From NCBI GenBank assembly GCA_937925775.1, contig CALAMM010000124.1, positions 1-10,044 on the forward strand: a stretch of 10,044 bases of DNA. Direction: 5' to 3'. Numbering within the stretch: position 1 is the first letter of the stretch; every line of letters begins with the position of its first letter. The position numbers and the translations under genes were made by a program. This document shows, piece by piece, positions 1-6,410 of this stretch. Under the pieces are notes generated by a model, which saw only the letters and a program-made list of their open reading frames with translations, was not told where the DNA came from and did not search any database. Origin of the DNA: an uncultured Fimbriimonadales bacterium. GTDB taxonomy: Bacteria > Armatimonadota > Fimbriimonadia > Fimbriimonadales > GBS-DC.

Positions 1-66
1 CAGGAATCGGACGCCTCTTAAGAAGAGGGAAGAAAAGACGATTTTCCGAACATCCTCAAGCATAGT

Positions 67-83
67 TCGTCGGCGGGGACGCC
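67..83 (-). repeat. truncated copy of repeat family A
   Basis: The sequence matches the reverse complement of the first part of the family A repeat found at 9469-9493 and 9626-9650, with one extra G in the loop region. It stops after the second GACGCC and so lacks the GACGCTACG end. It lies just upstream of a family C hairpin. Confidence 0.6.
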
Positions 84-90
84 CACTGTG

Positions 91-112
91 GCTTGGACAT
101 TCGTGTCCAAGC
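91..112. repeat. repeat family C hairpin, copy 1
   Basis: This is a perfect 9-bp stem, GCTTGGACA paired with TGTCCAAGC, closed by a TTCG tetraloop. A second copy at 176-197 has the same GGACA/TGTCC core. Two outer base pairs are changed on both sides there, so pairing is kept. Confidence 0.75.
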
Positions 113-117
113 AGTTC

Positions 118-143
118 TCGTCAGCGAGACGCCGACGCTACGA
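118..143 (-). repeat. repeat family A, full copy
   Basis: This is a reverse-orientation copy of the GTAGCGTCGGCG-type repeat. The arms are GTCAGCG and CGCCGAC around an AGA loop, followed by GCTACGA. The stem has one A/C mismatch. Its last bases overlap the start of a family B hairpin. Confidence 0.75.
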
Positions 144-165
144 CGCCAAGAAAGGTGTCGCACCC
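141..165 (+). repeat. repeat family B hairpin, copy 1
   Basis: Arms CGACGCC and GGTGTCG flank AAGAAA, and CACCC follows. The copy at 6339-6363 shares the same loop and the same CACCC tail. Confidence 0.65.
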
Positions 166-175
166 GCGACACCAC

Positions 176-197
176 GCACGGACATTCCTGTCCGTGC
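176..197. repeat. repeat family C hairpin, copy 2
   Basis: This is a perfect 9-bp stem, GCACGGACA paired with TGTCCGTGC, around a TTCC loop. Relative to copy 1 at 91-112, two stem pairs are exchanged with compensation on both arms. Confidence 0.75.
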
Positions 198-243
198 TAC
201 AGTGCCTTGAACAATTAGCAGGAATCTCAAGCGGCGCAAGGTA

Positions 244-249
244 TAAAAT
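244..249 (+). promoter_or_regulatory. -10 box of a leaderless promoter for the ABC operon
   Basis: TAAAAT (inside TATAAAATT) lies seven bases before the ATG at 257. Transcription would therefore begin at or within a base or two of the start codon. No Shine-Dalgarno sequence precedes this ATG, and no good -35 box is visible at the expected distance. The same geometry recurs at 5079, 6494 and 9705. Confidence 0.65.
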
Positions 250-256
250 TGTCGCC

Positions 257-2209
257 ATGCTGCGCTGGGTGTTCTGCTTGGGGATTGGGGGGGCGTTGCT
301 CCTCGCGTTGTGGGGGCAACCGCCTGTGGAAATGAAGGTGCAGCCCTTGCTGGGAACCACGCCCGCAGCCAACGGCGCGTTCCCGCTCGCCGTGCAACTC
401 GAATCGCGTTCGGGCAACTATCAAGGCGTGTTGAGCGTGACGGTGGGTGGCTTTGGCTATCGCCGCGAATACCGCTACCCGATTGACCTGCCCGCTGGCT
501 CGCGAAAAGTGGTGATCGCCACCCCCATCGTGAGTACCTACGGCGACACGGCGACCGTGCGCTTCTCCGCGCGCGGCGTCGACCTCGAAGTGAAACAGCC
601 CATCGAGCGCGTGCTGGAAATCGACCAGCTCGCCGTGTTGGTGGGTGACCTCATCGGCGGGCTGGGAATATTGGAGCAGGTGCAAACGGCGGAGAACCCC
701 TTCCAGAGCGGCATCCGCACGGGTCGCTCGACGCGCGGCAAGTATCGCGTCGCCTACTGCCGTCCCGAACTGTTCCCTGAACAGGCCATCGCGCTGAGCG
801 GGGTGCAGGTGATTGTGCTGGCACCAGGCTCGGAACGCCTACGCCAAGAGCAATGGGACGCGCTGCGCATGTGGGTGATGCTGGGAGGCGTGCTGATTGC
901 GCCAGGCGGGGCAGGCGCGGTCTACCTGCAAAACCCCACGCTGCAAACACTCCTGCCTGTGCAACCGCAGGGCACGCAGACCGTGAGCCAACTGCATGCA
1001 GTCGGCGAGTGGACTGGCGCGCGTCCCCCCAGCGGCGCCGCAACGATTACGCGGGCACGACTCCTCACGGGCGCGACCCTGCTCCAACAGGGCGGGATAC
1101 CACTGATTGCTGTTCGCCCCTACGGACTGGGTGCTGTGGTCTTCTTAGCGTTCAACCCGCTCGATGCCCCCATGCGCGACTACAACGCCCGCGCCCGATT
1201 CTGGCAACGCCTGCTGAACCAAACGCCCACTTTCGCGCCCAGCTTCGTCATCGCTTCAATACATCAAAACCAAGGCGGCTACGACGAGTGGGGACAAGCA
1301 CAAATCACCACCGACATCGACTTGAAACCGCCAAGCGCTGCGCTGATCGTCGTGCTGCTGGGCATCTACTTCCTGCTCGTGGTACCGATAAACTACTGGA
1401 CGCTGAAGCGGCTCCGTGCGCTGGACTGGGCGTGGGTCGTTACGCCGTTGATTGCGCTGGTATTCGTGGGCGTGCTTTGGCGACTGGCGGGCGACCTGTA
1501 TCGCAAGTCGCTCTCCAGCAAGGTGCAAACGGTCATCGTGGGACAAGCGGGTCTCCCCGACGCCTACGCGATCAACAGCGCACTCTTCTTCTTCCCGCGT
1601 GCAGGGCTGTTCGACCTCCGCTTCGACCAGAGCGACATGGTGGAAGCGGGAATGAACCCAGAGTTTGGGGCAGGTGTGGCGCAAGTGCCCGCCGTGCGCA
1701 CTATCGAGGGCGACCCTAAGCGCGTGGAGGGCTACCGCGTGTCGAACCTGAGCTTCCAGTGGTTCCGCTACACGCGCCAAGTGCAGCTTCGGGGAGTGGT
1801 GGAAGGCACGCTGACCCTTAATCGGCGCGGTGAACGGGCACAGCTGTCGGGCGTGCTGCGTAATCGCCTGCCCTATGAGTTGCAAAATGTGCAGATTCTT
1901 ACCCCGTTCGGCAAAGCGCAAGTAGACAATCTGCCCGCGCACGGCTCGATAAAGTTCACAAGTAAACAGCTGGAGCCACTGCCGCTCGCGCCGCGTGCCG
2001 TCTTCCACTGGAGGTGGAACTCATCGTCCCCGATGTCGCCCGATGCGCTCGCCTCGCTCCTGTTGGAAAAGCGCGAGTTTAAGAGTAGTGCCATCTTGCG
2101 TGCAGAAGCCACCGAGCCAGTGCTACCTCCTGAAGTGGACGACGCAACCGAGCAAGCCGCGCAGGTCGTCTACCTCATCGGCTTCCCGCTGGAGGGCGCA
2201 ACGCCATGA
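257..2209 (+). CDS. membrane-anchored extracytoplasmic protein of an ABC exporter, GATase1-like fold
   Basis: This is a 650-residue protein of a type often encoded beside ABC-2 exporters; the substrate is unknown. A signal-anchor helix lies at residues 3-20. A large extracytoplasmic part follows, with a class I glutamine amidotransferase-like (DUF4350-like) section around 180-225 (VQVIVLAPG, then WVMLGGVLIAPGG) and a GLGAVVFLAFNPLDAPM segment near 291-306. I see no catalytic cysteine in the place expected for a real amidotransferase, so the fold is probably structural or binding. Two further membrane helices at about 360-381 and 391-411 are followed by a C-terminal domain of about 240 residues. 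I chose the ATG at 257 rather than an upstream in-frame ATG at 155 because 155 lies inside a repeat and because 257 follows a -10 box directly and starts a clean anchor helix. The stop overlaps the next start by four bases (ATGA), which implies translational coupling. The function is inferred from context. Confidence 0.8.
   Translation: MLRWVFCLGIGGALLLALWGQPPVEMKVQPLLGTTPAANGAFPLAVQLESRSGNYQGVLSVTVGGFGYRREYRYPIDLPAGSRKVVIATPIVSTYGDTATVRFSARGVDLEVKQPIERVLEIDQLAVLVGDLIGGLGILEQVQTAENPFQSGIRTGRSTRGKYRVAYCRPELFPEQAIALSGVQVIVLAPGSERLRQEQWDALRMWVMLGGVLIAPGGAGAVYLQNPTLQTLLPVQPQGTQTVSQLHAVGEWTGARPPSGAATITRARLLTGATLLQQGGIPLIAVRPYGLGAVVFLAFNPLDAPMRDYNARARFWQRLLNQTPTFAPSFVIASIHQNQGGYDEWGQAQITTDIDLKPPSAALIVVLLGIYFLLVVPINYWTLKRLRALDWAWVVTPLIALVFVGVLWRLAGDLYRKSLSSKVQTVIVGQAGLPDAYAINSALFFFPRAGLFDLRFDQSDMVEAGMNPEFGAGVAQVPAVRTIEGDPKRVEGYRVSNLSFQWFRYTRQVQLRGVVEGTLTLNRRGERAQLSGVLRNRLPYELQNVQILTPFGKAQVDNLPAHGSIKFTSKQLEPLPLAPRAVFHWRWNSSSPMSPDALASLLLEKREFKSSAILRAEATEPVLPPEVDDATEQAAQVVYLIGFPLEGATP
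2191..2195 (+). promoter_or_regulatory. Shine-Dalgarno sequence for the permease gene
   Basis: GGAGG lies 10 bases before the ATG at 2206, inside the end of the preceding gene. It supports that start and the four-base coupling overlap. Confidence 0.6.
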
Positions 2210-3132
2210 AACGCCGACCCGAAAACCCCCTGTTGCGCTATCAACTCTTCGGCTTCACCCTCAACCGCTGGAAGCGACAGCCATGGCTCTACGGCGCGGT
2301 CGCAATCGGCGGCGGGCTGACCTACCTGCTGGTGCTCCTACTGGTTGCTTTCAGCAATGCGTCCTTCCCCGTAGCACTCCAACTATGTCTGTTCGCGATG
2401 TGTCTGGCTGCACCGCTGATGGCATATCACCTCTTCTCCACAGAGTACGAGAAGCAAACTTGGGAGCCACTGGCGCTCACACGCCTGACTGCCTGGGAGA
2501 TTCTCTGGGGCAAGTGGGCCGCTGCGCTGGCGCGTGTGGCGCTCCTCACGCTACTCGCCCTACCCATCCTGTTCATCAACGAGGATCTACATATCGATCT
2601 TGTCAGCCCTTTTAGGGGCAGGTTCATCACGATTTTCGAACCGACCCACGCCCTATATGTGTTTGTAGCGGGCGTGTCGCTGCTGTTTTGTTGGGGCGTC
2701 CTGCTCGTCTCGCTGGGGATGTGGCTTTCGTTCCTCCTCAAGCGCACGCTCACCACAGCATCTGCCCTCTATGCGGGGCAGGTGTTCGCTCTCGCCCTGA
2801 TGCCCACACTCTACCTAATCTTCAGCGAGGGGGAAACGGGGAGCCAGCTCATCGCCACCATCAGGAGCTACAGGGAGGGCTTCGCTTGGTGGGGCTACTC
2901 CCTGTTCACCGCGCAGGCAATCCTCGCTCTCAACCCGTTCTGGGCAGCAAACGAACTCAATGCCATCTACCAAGCATGGGAGACGACAAGCTGGAATAGG
3001 ACAGACCCTCTCTACCCCGAAGGGCTAATCTACCTCAATTGGGGCTTCGCGCAAAGCGCCATCTACCTCGCGCTGGCACTGCTGTTTGCAGGACTCACCT
3101 ATCGTAGGCTGAAACATGCATGGCGCAAATAG
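2206..3132 (+). CDS. ABC-2 type transporter permease
   Basis: This is a 308-residue integral membrane subunit of an ABC exporter. Hydrophobic helices lie at about residues 28-50, 55-77, 104-125, 148-178, 183-206 and 280-300; a further weak one may lie near 228-245. The segment at 79-104, with TEYEKQTWEPLALTRLTAWE followed by ILWGKW, is the cytoplasmic elbow seen in ABC-2 permeases (pattern E, then xLxLTxLxxxEILxGK). It probably contacts the ATPase. The gene overlaps the preceding gene by four bases and ends 12 bases before the ATPase gene, so all three genes should be one transcript. Only one permease is encoded here, so the membrane part is either a homodimer or is completed by the helices of the upstream protein. 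Family assignment is firm; the substrate cannot be read from sequence. Confidence 0.88.
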   Translation: MKRRPENPLLRYQLFGFTLNRWKRQPWLYGAVAIGGGLTYLLVLLLVAFSNASFPVALQLCLFAMCLAAPLMAYHLFSTEYEKQTWEPLALTRLTAWEILWGKWAAALARVALLTLLALPILFINEDLHIDLVSPFRGRFITIFEPTHALYVFVAGVSLLFCWGVLLVSLGMWLSFLLKRTLTTASALYAGQVFALALMPTLYLIFSEGETGSQLIATIRSYREGFAWWGYSLFTAQAILALNPFWAANELNAIYQAWETTSWNRTDPLYPEGLIYLNWGFAQSAIYLALALLFAGLTYRRLKHAWRK

Positions 3133-3137
3133 GGGTG
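3131..3137 (+). promoter_or_regulatory. Shine-Dalgarno sequence for the ATPase gene
   Basis: AGGGGTG lies directly after the permease stop and 7 bases before the ATG at 3145, which supports that start. Confidence 0.55.
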
Positions 3138-3144
3138 TTGCTCT

Positions 3145-4071
3145 ATGCTGGATGTTAAGGGACTACGCAAAGAGTATGGGGAGCTGGTCGCCGTGCGCGA
3201 CATCTATTTCCAGCTGCACCCAGGCGATGTGTTCGGCTTCATCGGCCCCAACGGTGCAGGCAAAACCACCACCATCAAGATGCTCGCCACGCTGCTGGAG
3301 CCAACCGCAGGCACGGCGACCCTGAACGGCATCGATATCGTGCGCCATCCTGAAGAGGTACGCCCCCTGCTGGGGTACATGCCCGACTTCTTCGGACTGT
3401 ACGAGGGCATCACAGTAACCGAGTATCTGGAGTTCTTCGCGGCGGCGTATCGGATTCCGCGCTCGCAACGCGCCGCAATCATCGAGAATGTGCTGGAGCT
3501 GACCGACCTCACGGTCAAAAAAGACGCCTATGTCGAGACGCTCTCGCGTGGGATGCAGCAGCGATTGTGCCTTGCCAAGAGCCTCGTGCATGACCCCATC
3601 CTGCTGCTGCTCGATGAACCCGCCTCAGGCTTAGACCCGCGCGCCCGTATCGAAATCAAAGAGCTCATTCGCGAACTCGGCGCGATGGGCAAAATCGTGC
3701 TGGTCTCCTCACACATCCTGCCAGAGCTGGCGGACTTCTGCAACAAAATCGGCATCATCGAAAAAGGTGAGTTGCTGGTGTGGGGCGCGGTGGACCAGAT
3801 TATCCAGCAGCTGCAGGCGAACCGCGTGCTGGCGATTAAGCCGTTGGGCGCGCCGGAACCGCTCATCCAGCGGCTGGAGCGTGAGGCGCATGTGCACGGG
3901 GTCGAAACGCGGGACGGCACGCTCTATGTGCATTTCGCAGGCGGGCTGGAAGAGCAGGCGGACCTGCTCTCCGCGCTCATCCACGACGGCTACCGCATCG
4001 CCGCCTTCCGCGAAGAATCGCTCGACCTCGAGGATGTCTTTATGCAGATTACCAAGGGCGAGGTGAGTTAG
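3145..4071 (+). CDS. ABC transporter ATP-binding protein
   Basis: This 308-residue nucleotide-binding subunit powers the permease encoded just upstream. Walker A is GPNGAGKTT at residues 34-42, the signature is LSRGMQQR at 133-140, Walker B is ILLLLDEPASGLD at 152-164 with the catalytic glutamate E158, and the switch histidine is H190 in VSSH. The usual Q-loop glutamine after GYxP is replaced by aspartate (GYMPD, 77-81). This looks like a subfamily trait of this kind of exporter ATPase rather than damage, since every other motif is intact. Residues from about 225 form the extra C-terminal domain common in ABC-2 (CcmA-type) ATPases. The gene is the last of the operon. It converges on the minus-strand DsrE2 gene with 57 bases between the stops, and I see no clear terminator hairpin in that gap. 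Confidence 0.95.
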   Translation: MLDVKGLRKEYGELVAVRDIYFQLHPGDVFGFIGPNGAGKTTTIKMLATLLEPTAGTATLNGIDIVRHPEEVRPLLGYMPDFFGLYEGITVTEYLEFFAAAYRIPRSQRAAIIENVLELTDLTVKKDAYVETLSRGMQQRLCLAKSLVHDPILLLLDEPASGLDPRARIEIKELIRELGAMGKIVLVSSHILPELADFCNKIGIIEKGELLVWGAVDQIIQQLQANRVLAIKPLGAPEPLIQRLEREAHVHGVETRDGTLYVHFAGGLEEQADLLSALIHDGYRIAAFREESLDLEDVFMQITKGEVS

Positions 4072-4128
4072 CAACTCCCTCGCCCCACACTCTGGGCACT
4101 CCCTACCGCCTCGACCAGGTTTAGGTGA

Positions 4129-4713
4129 TCAGATAAACAGTGTGGCTTTCGACTTGGTCGCGTCGCCCAAAAAGGTCGCCACACCACCCACCTCGATGCC
4201 CTCAAGGAGCTCCTCCTTGTGGAGGCCCATCACATCCATCGACATCTGGCAGGCGACGATGCGCACGCCGAGCTCGCGTGCCATCTGCGCCATCTCTTCC
4301 AGCTGGGGGACACCCTGCTGGCGCATCATCGCGCGGAGCATCTTCGCGCCGATACCACCAAAGTTCATCTTCGACACGCCCAGCCCGCGCATGCCCACAG
4401 GTGTCATCCAGCCCATCAACTTCTGGAACAGCGTCTTACCACGCGACTCGCGCTTCTGGCGCAACGCCGTCAACCCCCAGAAGGTGAAGAACATCGAGAC
4501 CTCCATCCCGCTGGCAGCCGCGCCCGACGCAATCACAAACGCTGCCAACACGCGGTCCAAATCCCCTGAAAAGACCACCATCGACAGGCGGTTCTCAGGC
4601 GACTGCGCCCGCAGAGCGTCCACCTGCGCCTGTAGCTGCTGGATCTGCTCCTGCAGCGCGCTCAATTCAGGCGTCGTGCGATCCGCCACTGCCGTTTGAC
4701 CATTCGCAATCAT
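4129..4713 (-). CDS. DsrE2-type (DsrE/DsrF/DrsH-like) sulfur-carrier protein
   Basis: This is a 194-residue protein of the DsrE2-like (COG2210) family, probably a persulfide carrier working with TusA. Residues 14-38 form a glutamine-rich heptad stretch (ELSALQEQIQQLQAQVDALR) that reads as a coiled coil for oligomerisation. The DsrE fold covers about 42-194, with LSMVVFSGDLDRVLAAFVIA at its start and a hydrophobic AAASGMEVSMFFTFWGL segment. The conserved cysteine is C155 in RIVACQMSMDVMG. Family members are often annotated as peroxiredoxin-like or as a peripheral membrane DsrE2. The ATG at 4713 is 12 bases after the tusA stop. Its Shine-Dalgarno sequence AAGGAGG at 4721-4727 overlaps the tusA stop codon, so the two genes form one coupled operon. 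A rhodanese gene, the frequent third member of such clusters, is absent here. Family assignment is firm; the physiological sulfur donor and acceptor are unknown. Confidence 0.9.
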   Translation of the reverse strand: MIANGQTAVADRTTPELSALQEQIQQLQAQVDALRAQSPENRLSMVVFSGDLDRVLAAFVIASGAAASGMEVSMFFTFWGLTALRQKRESRGKTLFQKLMGWMTPVGMRGLGVSKMNFGGIGAKMLRAMMRQQGVPQLEEMAQMARELGVRIVACQMSMDVMGLHKEELLEGIEVGGVATFLGDATKSKATLFI

Positions 4714-4720
4714 ACTGCTA

Positions 4721-4727
4721 CCTCCTT
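4721..4727 (-). promoter_or_regulatory. Shine-Dalgarno sequence for the DsrE2 gene
   Basis: On the minus strand the TAAGGAGG string contains both the tusA stop codon and a strong ribosome binding site, seven bases before the ATG at 4713. This suggests translational coupling. Confidence 0.8.
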
Positions 4728-4974
4728 ACTTCTTGCGTACATAATGAACATAAACCGTCTTGCCGTCAAGTTCTATCGTCTCTTGAGCCACGAGCTCCGC
4801 GTCAGCGACCATATTCGCCCAGCCCTTGAAGTCGTTCACCGAGCCAGGGTCGGTCGCCAGTACGCGCATCGTCTGACCCGATTGAAGCGTCTGAAAGGTC
4901 TTTCGCGCGTTCACAATCGGCATCGGGCACTGTAGCCCGCGCGCATCGACTTCGACATCGTACTTGATTTCCAT
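4726..4974 (-). CDS. tusA: TusA family sulfurtransferase
   Basis: This is an 82-residue TusA/SirA-like protein, a small persulfide carrier that accepts sulfur on one cysteine and hands it to partners. The hallmark is DARGLQCPMPIVNARK, with the active cysteine at residue 16 followed by PMP. The rest (MRVLATDPGSVNDFKGWA, then a closing beta strand VYVHYVRKK) fits the usual two-layer fold and family length of about 75-85 residues. Three in-frame ATGs exist, at 4995, 4983 and 4974. I chose 4974 because AGGAGG at 4985-4990 lies ten bases before it. That same site is inside the longer frame and only one base from the middle ATG. The gene is first of a two-gene unit with DsrE2 and is divergent from the Mfd-like gene. 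A short inverted repeat at 5007-5023 lies in its upstream region. No clear promoter is visible for it. Confidence 0.93.
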   Translation of the reverse strand: MEIKYDVEVDARGLQCPMPIVNARKTFQTLQSGQTMRVLATDPGSVNDFKGWANMVADAELVAQETIELDGKTVYVHYVRKK

Positions 4975-4984
4975 CGTTTGCATA

Positions 4985-4990
4985 CCTCCT
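4985..4990 (-). promoter_or_regulatory. Shine-Dalgarno sequence deciding the tusA start
   Basis: AGGAGG on the minus strand lies ten bases upstream of the ATG at 4974. It falls inside the reading frame if the ATG at 4995 is used, which argues for the shorter protein. Confidence 0.7.
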
Positions 4991-5006
4991 GTCATTTAGG
5001 ATTCGA

Positions 5007-5023
5007 AACCGCCGTACGCGGTT
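5007..5023. promoter_or_regulatory. inverted repeat in the tusA / Mfd-like divergent gap
   Basis: AACCGC and GCGGTT flank a five-base CGTAC centre. It lies 33 bases upstream of the chosen tusA start, inside the untranslated leader or promoter zone. It could be an operator, a leader hairpin, or a chance palindrome. Confidence 0.35.
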
Positions 5024-5078
5024 CCTACAGGGTTAGAGGCATTCAGGGCGGGAAAGGATTCATCGCGGTGGCAGTGGG

Positions 5079-5084
5079 TACAAT
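5079..5084 (+). promoter_or_regulatory. -10 box of a leaderless promoter for the Mfd-like gene
   Basis: TACAAT lies eight bases before the ATG at 5093, and there is no Shine-Dalgarno sequence. The identical TACAAT with the identical eight-base spacing precedes pheT. No good -35 box is visible. Confidence 0.65.
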
Positions 5085-5092
5085 TGCCCTAA

Positions 5093-6247
5093 ATGCTTGC
5101 TGAGTGGCTCCAGTGGCTTCGTGGCGCGACGCCCGCGCCCGTGCAGGGAACTCCCACCGTTTGGCGTGAAGTGTGCCCTGAGTCGCGTCCTGTGCTGCTT
5201 GCGCCTTGGCTGGAGGCGCAGGCTCGCCCTGTGCTGATTCTCACGCCATCATGGGAGCGGACAGAGCAGTGGCTGGCGGTGCTGCTGCGGCTGGGGTTGC
5301 CTGAAGCGCGTCTGTTGCGCGTTCCGAGCAGTCTCACGCCCCTGCTGGAGCCGACTGGGGTGGAGCAGGAGACGCTTCACGAACGCCTGCGCGCTCTGAA
5401 CGCGCTCCATCAGGGCAACGCCGTCTGCCTGATAGCGCCAGTCGCCGCTGCACTCCAGCGCACGATACCCGAGCCGCTCTTCGAAGCGGAACTGGTACGC
5501 CTGCGCCTGCCCGATACCGAACCGCCCGACCCCCACGAGTGGCTTTGCCAGATCGAACCCGACACCCTGCTGAAACGGCTCGCTGAAGACGGCTACGAGT
5601 ATCAAGAGCCAGTGCGCCTGCCTGGCCAGTTCGCGCGGCGCGGAGGCATCGTCGATGTGTTCCCGATGGGAGCCGACCTGCCCGTGCGCATCGAGTTCTG
5701 GGGCGATGAAATCAGCAGCTTGCGCCTGTTCGAACCCGCCTCGCAGCGCTCTATTCGCCCCATCAAGCACATCGCCATTCCCCCAGCGCGTGAGACGCCA
5801 ATGGGAAGCGAGACCGCCGCCCAGCGCATCCGCGCCGAGTGGGAGGCTCTGATTGCGAAACAGCCCCCAGCGCTACAACCCGAGCTGCGCCAACGACTGG
5901 AAGACGACCTGCGCCCGCTGATGCAAGGTGCGCCGTTCGATAGGCTTGAACTCTACCTGCCCTGGCTCCTGAGCGAGCGCGCCTGCTTGCTGGACTACCT
6001 GCCCAATGACAGCTGGCTCGTGCTGGATGACCCACTATCACTGAGCCTCGCCTATGACCGCCTCCTCGAAGAGGTGAACCAGTCGCTTGCCTCCCGCGCC
6101 GAGCGCGGCGACATCCCTCCCCTCCAAGCAACCCTCTATATCGAACCGTTCGAGCGAGTCGAGGGACGCACGCATACCCTTCTTCTGGGCGAGCCAATCT
6201 TGAGCGGCGGGCGTGTCTATCGCACACCGACAAACCAGTTGAAGTAG
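5093..6247 (+). CDS. free-standing UvrB-homology (UvrA-binding) module of Mfd
   Basis: This 384-residue protein matches only the N-terminal part of transcription-repair coupling factor Mfd (usually about 1100-1200 residues). The clearest stretch is GQFARRGGIVDVFP at 178-191, then VRIEFWGDEISSLRLFEP (198-215), QRSIRPI and IAIPPARE, the UvrB/Mfd domain 1b-2 region. Domain 2 at about 125-175 is the part that binds UvrA in Mfd. The nucleotide-binding P-loop of UvrB is absent here, as in Mfd's inert N-terminus. The frame closes after a segment that would lead into domain 3, so the RNA-polymerase-interaction domain and the RecG-like translocase motors are missing. No other frame continues them, because the next 260 bases are repeats and then pheT begins. 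The TAG stop lies in a GTAGCG string resembling the start of repeat family A. The protein may be a UvrA-binding stand-alone factor or an Mfd remnant. The domain call is firm; the function is not. Confidence 0.85.
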   Translation: MLAEWLQWLRGATPAPVQGTPTVWREVCPESRPVLLAPWLEAQARPVLILTPSWERTEQWLAVLLRLGLPEARLLRVPSSLTPLLEPTGVEQETLHERLRALNALHQGNAVCLIAPVAAALQRTIPEPLFEAELVRLRLPDTEPPDPHEWLCQIEPDTLLKRLAEDGYEYQEPVRLPGQFARRGGIVDVFPMGADLPVRIEFWGDEISSLRLFEPASQRSIRPIKHIAIPPARETPMGSETAAQRIRAEWEALIAKQPPALQPELRQRLEDDLRPLMQGAPFDRLELYLPWLLSERACLLDYLPNDSWLVLDDPLSLSLAYDRLLEEVNQSLASRAERGDIPPLQATLYIEPFERVEGRTHTLLLGEPILSGGRVYRTPTNQLK

Positions 6248-6256
6248 CGCCAGCGT
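6244..6256 (+). repeat. diverged start of repeat family A overlapping the Mfd-like stop codon
   Basis: AGTAGCGCCAGCG resembles the first bases of family A (GTAGCGTCGGCG) with two changes in twelve. The TAG stop of the upstream gene is inside it. The remaining part of the repeat has decayed or was never present. Confidence 0.4.
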
Positions 6257-6280
6257 AGGTGCGGACGCGGCGTCTTGGAT

Positions 6281-6302
6281 GCAACGCCGTTCTTCGCGTT
6301 GC
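6281..6302. repeat. isolated hairpin GCAACGC/GCGTTGC
   Basis: A perfect 7-bp stem flanks an eight-base CGTTCTTC loop. It lies 34 bases after the Mfd-like stop and could slow transcription, but no T-tract follows, so I do not call it a terminator. Confidence 0.5.
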
Positions 6303-6306
6303 GCTG

Positions 6307-6327
6307 TGTAGCGTCGGTGTCCCCGCC
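6307..6327 (+). repeat. repeat family A, truncated copy
   Basis: TGTAGCGTCGG followed by TGTCCCCGCC matches the left half of the copy at 9660-9685. The GACGA end is replaced by CACAAATTC. Confidence 0.6.
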
Positions 6328-6338
6328 CACAAATTCTA

Positions 6339-6363
6339 CGACACCAAGAAAGGCGTCGCACCC
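6339..6363 (+). repeat. repeat family B hairpin, copy 2
   Basis: CGACACC and GGCGTCG flank AAGAAA, with CACCC after. It is nearly identical to the copy at 141-165 apart from an A/G exchange in each arm. Confidence 0.65.
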
Positions 6364-6384
6364 TGAAGCGTTGGCGTGGGTGCC

Positions 6385-6408
6385 GACGGCAGGAATGCCG
6401 TCACACCC
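6385..6408 (+). repeat. repeat family B hairpin, copy 3
   Basis: GACGGCA and TGCCGTC form a perfect 7-bp stem around GGAA, and ACACCC follows. The fifth stem pair is a G-C where other copies have C-G. Confidence 0.65.
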
Positions 6409-6410
6409 TG

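Larger units (their letters stand above)
1..256. other. repeat-rich intergenic gap upstream of the ABC operon
   Basis: I find no convincing gene here. The left edge might carry the last codons of an upstream plus-strand gene, since stops close two frames at 19-21 and 63-65, but nothing distinguishes them. A short inverted repeat, CCTCTT/AAGAGG, at 14-28 has no T-tract after it. From 67 onward the gap is a mosaic of three hairpin repeat families (listed separately), and it ends in the -10 box at 244-249. One plus-strand frame is open from the left edge into the ABC gene, but only because the repeats happen to lack stops in that frame. Confidence 0.6.

Noticed and set aside
1..63. Minus-strand gene start (ATG at 61-63) running off the left edge
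   Set aside because: Twenty-one open codons exist, but there is no ribosome binding site, no -10 box at leaderless distance and no recognisable family. Too little sequence to support it.
155..256. Longer N-terminus for the first ABC-operon gene, from the ATG at 155
   Set aside because: The extra 34 residues are encoded by family B and C repeats and the promoter. The ATG at 257 follows a -10 box and starts directly with a membrane anchor.
4072..4128. Terminator between the convergent ABC operon and DsrE2 genes
   Set aside because: No stem of useful length with a T-tract on either strand could be found in these 57 bases.
4142..4699. Long plus-strand frame opposite the DsrE2 gene
   Set aside because: It is a shadow frame caused by GC-rich codon use. 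The minus strand has the recognised family, ribosome binding site and operon structure.
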